A DNA stretch of 64,000 nt, from the NCBI RefSeq assembly GCF_030411995.1, contig NZ_JASNRC010000001.1, positions 352,447-416,446 on the forward strand. The letters are read 5' to 3'. Of the stretch, positions 16,034 to 25,567 are shown piece after piece. Numbering within the stretch: position 1 is the first letter of the stretch; each line of letters starts with the position of its first letter. The translations under genes and the position numbers were made by a program. Under the pieces are notes generated by a model, which was not told the DNA's origin, made no database searches, and saw only the letters and a program-made list of their open reading frames with translations. Source of the stretch: Massilia sp. YIM B02769. GTDB lineage: Bacteria; Pseudomonadota; Gammaproteobacteria; Burkholderiales; Burkholderiaceae_D.

Positions 16034-16468
16034 ATGAAATTCAAGTTTCCGCTGATGGTCGCGGCCTGCGCAGCCGTATTCAGCCTTACCGCCTGCGGCG
16101 GCGGCGGCAGCGACGACACGCCGGACGTCGTCAGTGCACCGACGGCCCTGAAGACGATCGACACCGTGGTCGGCACCGGCGCCGAAGCGGCGAATGGCAA
16201 GAAGCTGACCGTCAAGTACACCGGCTGGCTGTACAGCACCACGGCGGCCGACAACAAGGGCACCCAGTTCGAATCCAGCACCTTCACCTTCACGCTGGGC
16301 GTGGATGCGGTGATCGCCGGCTGGACCCAGGGCCTGCCGGGCATGAAGGTCGGCGGCAAGCGCACCCTGCACATTCCGGCCAACCTGGCCTACGGCAAGA
16401 ACGGCCGCGGCCCGATTCCGCCGAATACCGGCCTGGTGTTCGACGTCGAACTGCAAAAGGTCGAGTAA
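16034..16468 (+). CDS. FKBP-type peptidyl-prolyl isomerase lipoprotein
   Basis: The 144-residue protein is a lipoprotein. A hydrophobic signal ends in SLTAC with Cys21 as the lipidation site, and a Gly/Ser/Asp linker follows to about residue 38. One FKBP domain then runs to the C-terminus. The domain shows KLTVKYTGWLY, FTLGVDAVIAGWTQGLPGMKVGGKRTL and IPANLAYG, which line the active-site cleft. It should catalyse cis-trans isomerisation of Xaa-Pro bonds at the periplasmic face of a membrane. The residues after Cys (Gly-Gly) suggest outer-membrane sorting. GGGGAGAGA provides a good ribosome-binding site. Confidence 0.92.
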   Translation: MKFKFPLMVAACAAVFSLTACGGGGSDDTPDVVSAPTALKTIDTVVGTGAEAANGKKLTVKYTGWLYSTTAADNKGTQFESSTFTFTLGVDAVIAGWTQGLPGMKVGGKRTLHIPANLAYGKNGRGPIPPNTGLVFDVELQKVE

Positions 16469-16589
16469 GCCCGTCCTGTCTCGTCTGCGCGCACTTCTGA
16501 GCTGGCGCAGATGAGACGCAGTCGCTTTCCTCCATCCTCGGGGCTGTCCGGGCCGTGCACACACGGCCATCCCGACCGATGAGGAAACG

Positions 16590-17708
16590 ATGCCCATCCA
16601 CCACCTGCGGCAGCTGCCGCGGTTACTCCTGCCGCAGTTACTACTGTCGTTCGTGCTGCTTGCCTGCGCGCGCGCCGCCTTTGCGCAGCCGGCATACGTG
16701 CTCGTCTTCGGTCCGGAAAACTCCAGTCCGGGCGCCATCAACCGCGCCGGCAGCCTCGTCGGCCAGGCCAGCGGCGAGGCTTTCCTGTGGGATGGCGGCG
16801 CCACCGTCGGCCTTGGCGGCATGGGCGGCAGCGCCGCCTTTGGCATCAGCAACAATTGCTTGATCACCGGCGCCGCCGACCGGCCCGACGGCAGCAGCCA
16901 TGCTTTCCTGTTCGACGGCAGCTTGCGCGACATCGGGCAGCTCGGCGTCGCCAGCAGCGGTGCGGGCGTGAACCGGGCCGGGCAGGTGGCCGGCACCTGG
17001 GTCGACGAGGCCGGCGAAAACCACGCCTTTCTCTACAGCGGCGGCGTGATGCGCGATATCGGCAACCTCGGCGCCAATTCCGCGCGCGCCACCGCCATCA
17101 GCGAACGCGGCGAGGTGGTCGGCTCGTCCTTCCTGGAGGGGTTCACGTCCCTGCAGGCCTTTTTCTACTACGCCAGCGGCAATATCAGCAGCATCGCCGC
17201 CCTCGGCACGCTCGGCGGACCGTCGAGCTGGGCAAACGCCATCAACAACAACCTGCAAATCGCCGGCGCCAGCTACATCGACGACGACACGCTGCACGCC
17301 TTCCTCTACGAGGGCGGCGTCATGCGCGATATCGGCTCCCTGGGCGGCGCCTTCACCGAGGCACGCGGGATCAACGATGTCGGCTGGGTGGTCGGCTATT
17401 CCACCTATGCCGATGACGTGCCCGGCATCGACTTCGCCAGCGCCTTTCTCTACCGCGACGGCGCCATGTTCGACCTGAACCTGATTGTCGAGCGTCCGGG
17501 CCTGTGGTCCATCCTCGACGCCTACGACATCAACGAGGCCGGCCAGATCGCGGCCACCGCCTGCACCGACTTCGGCGACTGCCGCGCGGTGCGGCTCGAT
17601 CCGATACCGGCGGTGCCCGAGCCACGGCCGGCGGGGCTGCTGCTGGCCGGGCTGGTGCTGGGCGGCGCCTGGAGCGGCCTGCGGCGGCGCACCCGCCGTA
17701 AAAGCTGA
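16590..17708 (+). CDS. HAF-repeat protein with PEP-CTERM sorting signal
   Basis: This 372-residue exported protein has an N-terminal signal (about residues 1-32). It then has at least four repeats of the extracellular HAF type, for example [33 protein letters not shown] and [17 protein letters not shown], each followed by an Ile-Asn or Val-Asn and a V-x-G strand. The C-terminus carries VPEP, a hydrophobic helix and RRRTRRKS, the tripartite PEP-CTERM signal recognised by an exosortase. It is therefore a likely surface or matrix protein served by the system whose prsK/prsR genes lie at the right end of the window. A 9-base-arm hairpin (17727-17755) follows the stop. Confidence 0.9.
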   Translation: MPIHHLRQLPRLLLPQLLLSFVLLACARAAFAQPAYVLVFGPENSSPGAINRAGSLVGQASGEAFLWDGGATVGLGGMGGSAAFGISNNCLITGAADRPDGSSHAFLFDGSLRDIGQLGVASSGAGVNRAGQVAGTWVDEAGENHAFLYSGGVMRDIGNLGANSARATAISERGEVVGSSFLEGFTSLQAFFYYASGNISSIAALGTLGGPSSWANAINNNLQIAGASYIDDDTLHAFLYEGGVMRDIGSLGGAFTEARGINDVGWVVGYSTYADDVPGIDFASAFLYRDGAMFDLNLIVERPGLWSILDAYDINEAGQIAATACTDFGDCRAVRLDPIPAVPEPRPAGLLLAGLVLGGAWSGLRRRTRRKS

Positions 17709-17835
17709 CCGTATTCGAAGGCCTTCCACGGCGCGTCGTCCTACGCCGCGCCGTGCGCCTGCTCCGTTGTGTACGATACAACAAGGGTTCCGCCTGACGA
17801 AACCCGCGTTTCTCGAACAACAGGAGCACAGCAGC

Positions 17836-19134
17836 ATGTCGCAACATGTCACCCCGCACGCAATCGAAGAACTCACCCCGCGTCAACGCATCTACGCCAT
17901 TGTCGGCGCCTCGTCGGGCAACCTGGTCGAATGGTTCGACTTCTACATTTATTCCTTCTGCGCGCTGTATTTCTCGGCCGCCTTCTTCCCCTCCGGTAAT
18001 CCAACCACCCAGCTGCTGAACACGGCCGGGATCTTTGCCGCCGGCTTCCTGATGCGCCCGGTGGGCGGCTGGATGTTCGGCCGCATTGCCGATCGCTACG
18101 GCCGCAAGAACGCGATGCTGATTTCCGTGCTGATGATGTGCGGCGGCTCGCTGATGATCGCGGTGCTGCCGACCTATGCCCAGATCGGCACCGCGGCGCC
18201 GGTCCTGCTGCTGCTGGCGCGCCTGTTCCAGGGCCTGTCGGTGGGCGGCGAATACGGCACCAGCGCCACCTACATGAGCGAGGTGGCGCAGCCGGGCAAG
18301 CGCGGCTTCTTCGCTTCCTTCCAGTACGTGACCCTGATCGGCGGCCAGCTGCTGGCCCTGTTGGTGCTGGTGGTCTTGCAGCAGCTGTTCACCGAAGCCG
18401 AGCTGAAGGCCTGGGGCTGGCGTATTCCCTTCGTGCTGGGCGCCTGCGCGGCCCTGGTCTCGCTCTACCTGCGCCGTTCGCTCACGGAGACCACGAACGC
18501 CTCCGAGCGCAAGCGCAAGGAAGCGGGCAGCGTCGCCACCCTGCTGCGCGACCACCGCAAGGCCTTCATCACCGTGCTCGGGTTCACGGCCGGCGGCTCG
18601 CTGATCTTCTACACCTTCACCACCTACATGCAGAAATACCTGGTCAACACCGCCGGCATGGATGCGAAAACCGCCAGCGCCGTCATGACCGGCGTGCTGG
18701 TGATCTACATGTGCCTGCAGCCGGTGTTCGGCGCGCTGTCCGACCGCATCGGCCGCAAGACCTCGATGATCTGGTTCGGCGCACTGGCGGCGATCGCCAC
18801 GGTGCCGATCATGACCGCGCTGCGCGGCATCGACAGCCCGCTGATGGCCGGCGTATTGATCGTCTGCGCGCTGACCATCGTCAGCCTGTACACCTCGATC
18901 GGTGGCCTGATCAAGGCCGAGATGTTCCCGGTGGAAGTGCGCGCGCTTGGCGTCGGCCTCTCGTATGCGGTGGCGAATGCCATCTTCGGCGGCTCGGCCG
19001 AATACGTGGCGCTGTGGTTCAAGCAGGCCGGGATGGAATCGAACTTCTACTGGTACGTGAGCGCGATGTGCGCCATCGCCTTCATCGTCGCCCTGCGCAT
19101 GCCGGACCCGCAAAAGTCCGGTTTGCTGAAGTAA
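17836..19134 (+). CDS. MFS symporter of the MHS family (KgtP/ProP-like)
   Basis: The 432-residue protein has 12 predicted membrane helices and belongs to the metabolite:proton symporter branch of the major facilitator superfamily. [14 protein letters not shown] in helix 1, the loop motif [10 protein letters not shown] after helix 2, and [22 protein letters not shown] are diagnostic. Closest by memory are alpha-ketoglutarate permeases (KgtP), so a dicarboxylate or related organic acid is likely, but this is inference. CAGGAG precedes the ATG. It converges with elaA across a palindrome that covers the elaA stop codon. Confidence 0.88.
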   Translation: MSQHVTPHAIEELTPRQRIYAIVGASSGNLVEWFDFYIYSFCALYFSAAFFPSGNPTTQLLNTAGIFAAGFLMRPVGGWMFGRIADRYGRKNAMLISVLMMCGGSLMIAVLPTYAQIGTAAPVLLLLARLFQGLSVGGEYGTSATYMSEVAQPGKRGFFASFQYVTLIGGQLLALLVLVVLQQLFTEAELKAWGWRIPFVLGACAALVSLYLRRSLTETTNASERKRKEAGSVATLLRDHRKAFITVLGFTAGGSLIFYTFTTYMQKYLVNTAGMDAKTASAVMTGVLVIYMCLQPVFGALSDRIGRKTSMIWFGALAAIATVPIMTALRGIDSPLMAGVLIVCALTIVSLYTSIGGLIKAEMFPVEVRALGVGLSYAVANAIFGGSAEYVALWFKQAGMESNFYWYVSAMCAIAFIVALRMPDPQKSGLLK

Positions 19135-19174
19135 GCCTGCGAAGTTAGCCTGCTGATGCGGGCAGGCCCGGGAT

Positions 19175-19200
19175 ACATGCTGCGCTTCAGCGCAGCATGT
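19175..19200. repeat. Perfect 12-bp-arm inverted repeat at the convergent junction
   Basis: ACATGCTGCGCT and its exact complement flank a TC centre. The palindrome includes the last codons and stop of elaA (Met-Leu-Arg-stop) and lies 40 bases after the stop of the MHS symporter. There is no T run on either side, so it is not a classical intrinsic terminator. It could stabilise or separate the convergent transcripts. Confidence 0.7.
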
Positions 19201-19639
19201 CGATGTGCAGGATCCCGTCTTCGTCGTAGGGCTCGGAGATGGTCTCGAAGCCGAAGTCCTGGTAGAACTTCTCCAGGCGCTGCTGGGCGCCGATGCGGAT
19301 GCGGTGGCCCGGATGCAGCTGTTCCGCATACTGGATGCCGTGCGCCACCAGCTCGCGGCCGATGCCCGAACCGCGCACGTCGTTGGTCGTCAGGATGCGC
19401 CCGAGCGACATCTCGTCATATTTCGCGCCCGGCGCCAGGCAGCGCAAATACGCCACCAGCACGCGCCGGCCGCCGATGTCGCGCCAGCCGAGCAGGTGGT
19501 GGGCATCGAGGTCGTAGCCGTCGATGTCCGGATACAGGCAAGTCTGTTCCAGCACGAATACCTGCTGGCGCTGGGCCAGCACTTCGTACAGCTGCGCGTT
19601 GCTGAGGTCAGCGAAGCTGCACCACTGCCATTCGATCAT
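19187..19639 (-). CDS. elaA: ElaA-type GNAT acetyltransferase
   Basis: The 150-residue protein has the GNAT fold of the ElaA group. MIEWQWCSFADLSNAQLYEVLAQRQQVFVLEQ at the start, LLGWRDIGGRRVLVAYLRCLAPG, and the acetyl-CoA loop GRILTTNDVRGSGIGRELV are characteristic. Its substrate is not known. The ATG at 19639 is chosen because it yields the standard ElaA N-terminus; the frame stays open further upstream. It is the last of three close minus-strand genes (gshA, HDAC-like, elaA), 29 bases after the HDAC-like gene. Confidence 0.9.
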   Translation of the reverse strand: MIEWQWCSFADLSNAQLYEVLAQRQQVFVLEQTCLYPDIDGYDLDAHHLLGWRDIGGRRVLVAYLRCLAPGAKYDEMSLGRILTTNDVRGSGIGRELVAHGIQYAEQLHPGHRIRIGAQQRLEKFYQDFGFETISEPYDEDGILHIDMLR

Positions 19640-19668
19640 GTGTGTTTCCGATTCAAGTAGTAAAACAT

Positions 19669-20709
19669 TCAGGCGGCCGTCTCGAAACCTTCGAGCACGT
19701 TGACCGTGTTGATGCCGATCTCGCTGCCGGCCTGGCCGCCCTCGAACACGAAGGCGGTCGGCAAGCCGAGCCAGGCGATGCGCTCGCCGACGCGCAGAAA
19801 GTCGGCGCCCTGCAACCCGAAGCCGCCGCCCGGCTCGGACGCGGCGGTATTCACCCCGAGCGCGACAACCAGCGCTTCCGGCGCGAACATGCCGAGCCTG
19901 ATGCAGGCCGTTTCCAGCGCCGCCAGCCACGCCTGCGCATTGCTGCCCTGCGCCAGCGGCAGATTCATGTTGTGGCCCTGTCCGTCGCCATCGCCCGTTT
20001 CGTCGGCATGGCCGACGAAATACGGGTAGTCGCCGCGCGGGTCGGCGTGGATCGATACGCACAGCACATCGCCGCGGTTGTAGAAGATGCCCTGGGTGCC
20101 GTTGCCGTGGTGGTAGTCGAGGTCGAGGATGGCCACGCGTTTCAGGCCATCGTCGAGCAGGTGCTGGGCGGCGAGGGCCGCATTGTTCAGGTAGCAGTCG
20201 CCGCCGAAGAAATCAAAGCCGGCATGGTGGCCGGGCGGCCGGGTCAGCGCAAAGCTGCCGCGTTCGCCGAGGCGCAGCGCGTGGGCCGCGTTGATGGCGC
20301 AGTCGGCGCCGGTCTTGGCGGCGTTCCAGGTGCCGTTCGTGAGCGGCGTGGCGCTGTCCATCGAATACAGGCCGAGGCGGCCCATGAAGCTGTCCGGCTC
20401 GATGTCGCTGCGCATGGTGCGGATCGGCCAGTTCGAGGGATAGGCGTCCTTGCCCGCATTGCCTGGGGCGAGGGCGGTCCATTCGCTCCAGGCGCTGCGC
20501 AGGAAGTGCAGGTAGCGCGGGCTGTGCACCCGTTCCAGCGATACCAGCGGCGCCCGGTGCGGCGTGACGATCTCGCCCAGCCCGCGCCGTTGCAGCGCCT
20601 GCAGCACCAGGTCGGCCCGCTCGGGCGTGTCACGACGCGCCACCATGCGCTCGTTTCCGCTATGGCGTCCGCGGTGCTGCGCATGGTGTTCGTTGTAAAA
20701 GGTGAGCAA
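19669..20709 (-). CDS. Histone deacetylase-like amidohydrolase with altered active site
   Basis: This 346-residue protein has the arginase/deacetylase fold of HDAC-like and acetylpolyamine amidohydrolases. Clear matches are PPGHHAGFDFFGGDCYLNNAALAA (His161/His162 proton relay) and ILDLDYHHGNGTQGIFY, with zinc ligands Asp198 and His200. Two normally essential positions are changed. The third zinc ligand, Asp in the usual LG-x-D segment, is Asn287 (ALGVNTAA). The catalytic tyrosine of the usual GGY motif is Gln326 (FEGGQAGSE). Both codons were checked on the strand (AAT and CAG). It may therefore be a weak, altered or non-catalytic member. It lies between gshA and elaA with gaps of 24 and 29 bases. 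Confidence 0.88.
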   Translation of the reverse strand: MLTFYNEHHAQHRGRHSGNERMVARRDTPERADLVLQALQRRGLGEIVTPHRAPLVSLERVHSPRYLHFLRSAWSEWTALAPGNAGKDAYPSNWPIRTMRSDIEPDSFMGRLGLYSMDSATPLTNGTWNAAKTGADCAINAAHALRLGERGSFALTRPPGHHAGFDFFGGDCYLNNAALAAQHLLDDGLKRVAILDLDYHHGNGTQGIFYNRGDVLCVSIHADPRGDYPYFVGHADETGDGDGQGHNMNLPLAQGSNAQAWLAALETACIRLGMFAPEALVVALGVNTAASEPGGGFGLQGADFLRVGERIAWLGLPTAFVFEGGQAGSEIGINTVNVLEGFETAA

Positions 20710-20733
20710 GGCAGCCCCGGATTGGACGATGGA

Positions 20734-22332
20734 TCAGCTATGGTTACCGCACAGTGTACTGCTGTTGTAGGCGGCGACGAAATCGTCGAAGCTGCCCGTG
20801 TCGGTCTGCTCGATGATCGCCTGCTCGGCCAGCGACGCGGCGGCCTGCTCCAGGAAGACGGCTTCCTCGGCCGGCATCAGCGGGCTTTCGCGGAAGTACG
20901 CGGCATGCAGCTGGCTCTGGCGCAGGCCGAAGGCGGCGGCCGAACCGAGGGCGCGCACTTCGTCCAGCACGCGCGCCGACGGCGTCCTGGCCGGGTCGGC
21001 GATCTTGGCTTTCTGCTGTTCGAGCGAGGCTTCGTGCACGCCCGGCTCGTTGTGCTCGGCGTCGAGCAGGCGCGCCAGCGGGCGGATGCGCTCGACCAGT
21101 TCGTCGGCCCATTCCAGCAGCGGCACTTCCTCGCCGTCGCGGGTCAGCGTGAGGCCAGGCTTGCGCCCTTCCTTCACCGTGCGCGCGAAGTTGCGTGCGT
21201 GGACCTGGCCTTCGGCGGCGCTGATCAGCGGGCTCTCGTCGAGGGCGCAGAACAGCAAAAAGGCATCGAGGAAGCGGCCGGTCTCGAGGCTCACGCCGAC
21301 CGGCTCGAACGGGTCGACATCCAGGCAGCGCACCTCGATGTACTGCACGCCGCGGTTGCACAGCGCCTGCACCGGACGTTCGCCGGTGCGGATCACGCGC
21401 TTTGGACGGATGGTCGAGTAGTACTCGTTTTCGATCTGCAGCACGTTGGTCGACAGCTGCACCCACTCGCCATCCTTTTTGGTGCCGATCGCCTCATAAG
21501 GCGCGTAGGGACGGTTGACGGCGTCCATCAGGCTCGTCACATAGCTTTCCAGGCTGTTTTCGTGCGGACGCAGGCCGGACTGGGCGTCGTTCTGGTAACC
21601 CAGGTCGCTCATGCGCAGGCTGGTGGCATACGGCAGATACAGGGTGTCCGGCGACAGTTCCTCCAGGCCGTGTTCGCGCCCGCGCAGGAAGCTCCTGGTC
21701 AGCGTCGGCGACGCGCCGAACAGGTACATCAGCAGCCAGCTGTAGCGGCGGAAGTTGCGGATGGTGGCGATGTAGCTTTCGGACTGGAAGTCGCGCAGGG
21801 CGTTGCGGCGCTCTTCCTGCACGCCTTCGGCGGCGCGCAGCACTTCCCACAGCTTTTCCGGCAGCGAGTAGTTGTAGTGGATGCCGGCGATGCACTGCAT
21901 CGCTTTCCCGTAGCGCAGCGCCAGGCCGCGGCGGTACACGTGTTTCAGCATGCCGATGTTCGACTTGCCGTACCAGGCGATCTCGATATTCTCTTCGGAC
22001 GGCAGTTCGCCCGGCATCGACTCGCTCCACAGCATCTCGTCGCCCAGCTTCGCATAGGCGAAGCGGTGGATGGCGTCGAGGCGGTGCAGGGCCAGGCCGA
22101 TGTCGTGCTCGGCCGGCGTGATGAATTCGAGCAGGGCCTCGGCGTAGTCGGTGGTGATCTGCGAATGGGTCAGGGCCGAGCCGAGCTGGACCGGATGAGG
22201 CGTGCGCGCGAGCTGGCCCTGGCTGTCGATGCGCAGGGTTTCGCGTTCGATGCCGCGCAAGCCCTGGCCGAGCAGGCCGCGGTGCGCGTCGTCGTCCAGC
22301 AAGGCCAGGCGGCGGGTCAGTTGGTTCGACAC
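20734..22332 (-). CDS. gshA: Glutamate-cysteine ligase
   Basis: The 532-residue product is a glutamate-cysteine ligase of the gammaproteobacterial (GshA) type. It catalyses the ATP-dependent first step of glutathione synthesis in the cytosol. [13 protein letters not shown] at residues 26-38 and [18 protein letters not shown] hold Glu residues of the metal and substrate site. [15 protein letters not shown] and [14 protein letters not shown] are further family blocks. The length is normal. It is the first gene of a minus-strand group with the HDAC-like gene and elaA, and starts 117 bases after the DUF885 gene. Glutathione use elsewhere in the window (MAPEG protein) is only a loose link. Confidence 0.94.
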   Translation of the reverse strand: MSNQLTRRLALLDDDAHRGLLGQGLRGIERETLRIDSQGQLARTPHPVQLGSALTHSQITTDYAEALLEFITPAEHDIGLALHRLDAIHRFAYAKLGDEMLWSESMPGELPSEENIEIAWYGKSNIGMLKHVYRRGLALRYGKAMQCIAGIHYNYSLPEKLWEVLRAAEGVQEERRNALRDFQSESYIATIRNFRRYSWLLMYLFGASPTLTRSFLRGREHGLEELSPDTLYLPYATSLRMSDLGYQNDAQSGLRPHENSLESYVTSLMDAVNRPYAPYEAIGTKKDGEWVQLSTNVLQIENEYYSTIRPKRVIRTGERPVQALCNRGVQYIEVRCLDVDPFEPVGVSLETGRFLDAFLLFCALDESPLISAAEGQVHARNFARTVKEGRKPGLTLTRDGEEVPLLEWADELVERIRPLARLLDAEHNEPGVHEASLEQQKAKIADPARTPSARVLDEVRALGSAAAFGLRQSQLHAAYFRESPLMPAEEAVFLEQAAASLAEQAIIEQTDTGSFDDFVAAYNSSTLCGNHS

Positions 22333-22448
22333 AGTGTTTCCTTTCTAATACTGCCTAATCAATTGGTGCAGAGAGTAACCGAAAAACGGACTGCGCGTCG
22401 GCGGGCGCTGCATTTCTGAACGGCCAGTCGAATGACGCGTCTGACGGC

Positions 22449-24488
22449 TCAGCCGGCAGGCGGAGACGGTGCCGGCAGGCTGCCCGCGGGCGGCTTGCTC
22501 CGTGGCGTGGAAACCGGTGCGGGGTCGGGCCTGGAGACGGGCTTGGGAGCGGATTTGGGCGCGGCGTTGGGCGCCGATTTGGCGGGCGCTGGCGGGACGG
22601 ACGCAGGCGCATCGGATGCCGGCGCTGCCCCTTGCGCAGGCGCCAGCGGGAAGGGACCCGGCCCCACGGGCGCCGGCGCCGCCGCCGCCGGCGCCTGGAC
22701 CGACGGCGCCGGAAGCAGGATCGGTCCCGGCCCGGCCGGCGGCGGCGGCGCCAGCTGGGCCGCCAGCCATTTCTCCACGACGCGCTCGAGCAGCGGCAGC
22801 GGCAGCGAACCCTGGCCGAGCAGCGCATCGTGGAAGCGGCGCAGGTCGAAACGCGGTCCGAGCGCGGCCTGCGCCTTCTCGCGCAGGGCCGTGAAACGCA
22901 GCTGGCCGAGCTTGTAGCTCAGCGCCTGGGCCGGCTGGGCGATGTAGCGGTCGACCTCGACGGCGTTGTCGGCGGCGGCGTTCGCGGTGTTGGCATTCAG
23001 GTAGTCGAGCGCCTGCTGGCGCGTCCAGCCCTGGGCATGGATGCCGGTGTCGACCACCAGCCGCACGGCGCGGAACATCTCGTCGTTCAGGTAGCCGAAG
23101 CTGGAGAACGCATCCTTGAAAAAGCCGAGTTCCGGCCCGAGGCTCTCGGCATAGGTGGCCCAGCCTTCGCCGAAGGCATCGTCCCAGCGGTGGCGGCGGA
23201 AGGCCGGCAAGTCGGCCAGCGCCTGGGCGCGCGCCACCTGCAGGTGGTGGCCGGGCAGGGCTTCGTGCAGGGCGAGGGTCTCGACTTCCCACAGCGGCTG
23301 GCGGTCCAGGCGTGCCGTGTTCACCACCAGCGCCGCGCTGCGCTCCGGCGTGCCGGCTTCGTAGTAGGCCGCCACCTGGCCGGCGGCGCCTTCCGCGCCG
23401 AGCGGTTTCACGCCGATGCTCTCCTGCGGGAGGGTGCCGAACAGGTCGGGCAGGCGCGCTTCGGCACGGGCGATGGTGCGGCGGTAGCGCGCCAGCAGGC
23501 TGTCGGCGCTGGTCGGGAACAGGCGCTTGTCGCTGCGCGCAAAGGCCAGGAATTGCGGCAGCGTGCCGCGAAAGCCGGTGCGCTTGACGGCCTCGACCAT
23601 GGCAAGACGGATGCGCGCGACTTCCTTCAGGCCCAGCGCGTGCACCTCGGCCGGCGTCAGTTCGGTGCCGCCCGACTGGCGCACCAGGAAGGCATAGTAG
23701 CCGGGGCCGCCCGGCAGGCTGCCGGCGGCCAGCGACTCGCGCGCGGCCGGCAGGTAGTCGTTGCGGATGAAGTCCTCCAGTTTGCGCAGGGCGGGGGCGG
23801 CGCTGTTGTCCAGGGCGGCGTTGCCGGCTGCGAGCAGTTGTTCCCGCATTTCGGGGGCGATGGTGGCGGGGATGCGGCGCAGCGGCGCAGACAGCGCGCC
23901 TTCATGCAAACCCTTGCGCATCGTGCGCAGCAGGTCGGGCAGGGCGCGCATGGCCGCTTTCGGCGCGGTCCAGCCGGTACGCATGCCTTCGCGCAGCTGC
24001 TCGACCAGGCCGTCGACGTGGGCCGGCAAGGCTTCCAGGCGGGCGATGTAGTTGCGGTAGTCTTCCTCGCTGGCGAAGGGCATCTGCGCGACCAGGCGCG
24101 GCAGGCGCACGTGCAGGCCATCCCAGGCCGTGATCGGCTGCGGATCGAAGGGGTGGAAAGCGAACAGGGCGAGCTGGCGCTCCTTGTCGAAGACGAAGAG
24201 GTCGAGCGACAGGCGTTCCTGCGCGTTCAGGGCGCTGCGGTCGAGGGCGCGGGCCTCGGCCAGGGCGCTACGGGCGTGGTCGAGGGCGGTCTTGCTCGCG
24301 GCCAGGGAGGTGTCCGAGAGGCGCGCGTTGTAGCGGGCGTCACCGACCGTGGTGGCGTATTCGGGGGCGTGTTCGAGCTGCCATTCCCAGTCGCGCTTGA
24401 AGAGGGCCCTGGCATCGTCCGGCGCACCGCGCGCCACGCTGTGGAAGAGCGTGGTGAACAGGACGAAAAGGATGAATAGGCGGCGCAT
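22449..24488 (-). CDS. DUF885 metalloprotease-like protein with Pro/Ala-rich tail
   Basis: The 679-residue protein starts with a signal peptide (residues 1-22, ending VARGA), so it is exported. It then has a long helical DUF885 domain. The putative zinc site HEALPGHHLQ is near residue 406, with GEGWATYAE downstream supplying a Glu. The family is related to M32-type carboxypeptidases, and activity is inferred only. After about residue 590 the protein continues as a 90-residue tail rich in Pro, Ala, Ser and Lys, without family similarity that I can see. It looks like a flexible cell-wall or surface linker. The ATG at 24488 is chosen for the signal peptide. Downstream gap to gshA is 116 bases. 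Confidence 0.85.
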   Translation of the reverse strand: MRRLFILFVLFTTLFHSVARGAPDDARALFKRDWEWQLEHAPEYATTVGDARYNARLSDTSLAASKTALDHARSALAEARALDRSALNAQERLSLDLFVFDKERQLALFAFHPFDPQPITAWDGLHVRLPRLVAQMPFASEEDYRNYIARLEALPAHVDGLVEQLREGMRTGWTAPKAAMRALPDLLRTMRKGLHEGALSAPLRRIPATIAPEMREQLLAAGNAALDNSAAPALRKLEDFIRNDYLPAARESLAAGSLPGGPGYYAFLVRQSGGTELTPAEVHALGLKEVARIRLAMVEAVKRTGFRGTLPQFLAFARSDKRLFPTSADSLLARYRRTIARAEARLPDLFGTLPQESIGVKPLGAEGAAGQVAAYYEAGTPERSAALVVNTARLDRQPLWEVETLALHEALPGHHLQVARAQALADLPAFRRHRWDDAFGEGWATYAESLGPELGFFKDAFSSFGYLNDEMFRAVRLVVDTGIHAQGWTRQQALDYLNANTANAAADNAVEVDRYIAQPAQALSYKLGQLRFTALREKAQAALGPRFDLRRFHDALLGQGSLPLPLLERVVEKWLAAQLAPPPPAGPGPILLPAPSVQAPAAAAPAPVGPGPFPLAPAQGAAPASDAPASVPPAPAKSAPNAAPKSAPKPVSRPDPAPVSTPRSKPPAGSLPAPSPPAG

Positions 24489-24591
24489 GGGGGAGGTGTG
24501 GTGGGGGTGTGAGCATTGTAGCAACGCGGGGGAGAGGGAGGCGCGCGGTGGGATGCCTTCGGGACGCGTTGCGGTGTACTGCTGTCCTACA

Positions 24592-24733
24592 GCGTGGACT
24601 CGGGAGTCCACCCTACGAAACTTTGCGGCTCGCTACGGTTCTTGTGGTGGGTTCGAGAACCCACCCTACGCGGCTGTGGTTCTTGTGGTGGGTTCTCTAC
24701 GTGCACGGGGTAGGGTGGGTTCTCGAACCCACC
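24592..24733. repeat. Cluster of REP-like hairpins upstream of the DUF885 gene
   Basis: Three complete hairpins and one half copy lie in this gap: GTGGACTC-GG-GAGTCCAC (24594-24611), GTGGGTTC-GA-GAACCCAC (in 24646-24669, with CTAC after it), a half copy at 24687-24700, and GTAG plus GGTGGGTTC-TC-GAACCCACC (24710-24733). They belong to the family amplified at 7826-8649. The first has a variant stem. Confidence 0.85.
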
Positions 24734-24748
24734 GGCCGTAGCGGATGT

Positions 24749-25567
24749 TCAGGCGCGCCGCCCGCCGCTGACGCGCTCGATACCGGCCAGGTCGCGCCAG
24801 CTCTGCGCTTCCAGATAGCCCGCTTCCGCCAACAATGCCCGCACCGCTTCGGCTTGATCGTAACCATGCTCCAGCAACAGCCAGCCGCCCGGCGCCAGGT
24901 GCGCAAGCGCGCCCGCGACGATCGTCCGCAAATCCGACAGGCCATCCGCATGATCGGTCAGCGCATCCACCGGCTCGAAGCGCAAATCGCCCTGCGCCAG
25001 ATGCTCGTCGCCGGAAGCGATGTAGGGCGGATTCGACACCACCAGCTCGAAGGTGTCGCCTTCCAGCGCCGCGAACCAGTCGCTGCGCAGGAAGCGCACC
25101 CGCGCGCCGTTGGCGGCGGCATTCGCCCGCGCCACGGCCAGCGCTGCCTCGCTGACATCGAGCGCCGTCACCTGGGCGTCGGGCCGGGTGTGCGCCAGCG
25201 CCACCGCGATCGCGCCGCTGCCGGTGCCCATGTCGAGCATGCGCGCCTGCGCCGGCAGGCGTTCCAGCGCCAGTTCGACGATCAATTCGGTATCCGGACG
25301 CGGAATCAGCACGGCCGGGCTGACCTGGAACGGCAGCCCGAAGAACTCGCGCTGGCCGACGATATAGGCGATCGGCTCGCCGGCGATGCGCCGCCCGACC
25401 AGGCCGGACAGGCGCGCCGCTTCTTCTTGGGTCAGCTGGCGCTCGGACTGCGTGATCAGTCCCACGCGCGTGATGCCGAGCGCGTGGCAGAGCAGGATGC
25501 GGTTTTCCAGCGGCTCGAGCGGCAGGCCCGCCTGCAGCGACGCGATGCTGGCGCCGGCGGCAATCAT
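24749..25567 (-). CDS. prmC: Release factor glutamine N5-methyltransferase
   Basis: The 272-residue SAM-dependent enzyme methylates the Gln of the GGQ motif in release factors, here presumably PrfA encoded two genes upstream. The N-terminal helical domain ends with PIAYIVGQREFFGLPFQVSPAVLIPRPDTE. The methyltransferase domain has MLDMGTGSGAIAVALA for SAM and the catalytic SNPPYIA. The ATG at 25567 overlaps the dsbB stop (ATGA), so translation is coupled. It ends the hemA-prfA-dsbB-prmC group and is followed by REP-like hairpins. Confidence 0.93.
   Translation of the reverse strand: MIAAGASIASLQAGLPLEPLENRILLCHALGITRVGLITQSERQLTQEEAARLSGLVGRRIAGEPIAYIVGQREFFGLPFQVSPAVLIPRPDTELIVELALERLPAQARMLDMGTGSGAIAVALAHTRPDAQVTALDVSEAALAVARANAAANGARVRFLRSDWFAALEGDTFELVVSNPPYIASGDEHLAQGDLRFEPVDALTDHADGLSDLRTIVAGALAHLAPGGWLLLEHGYDQAEAVRALLAEAGYLEAQSWRDLAGIERVSGGRRA

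Noticed and set aside
19642..22419. A long plus-strand open frame opposite gshA and the HDAC-like gene
   Set aside because: Antisense shadow of two recognised enzyme genes.
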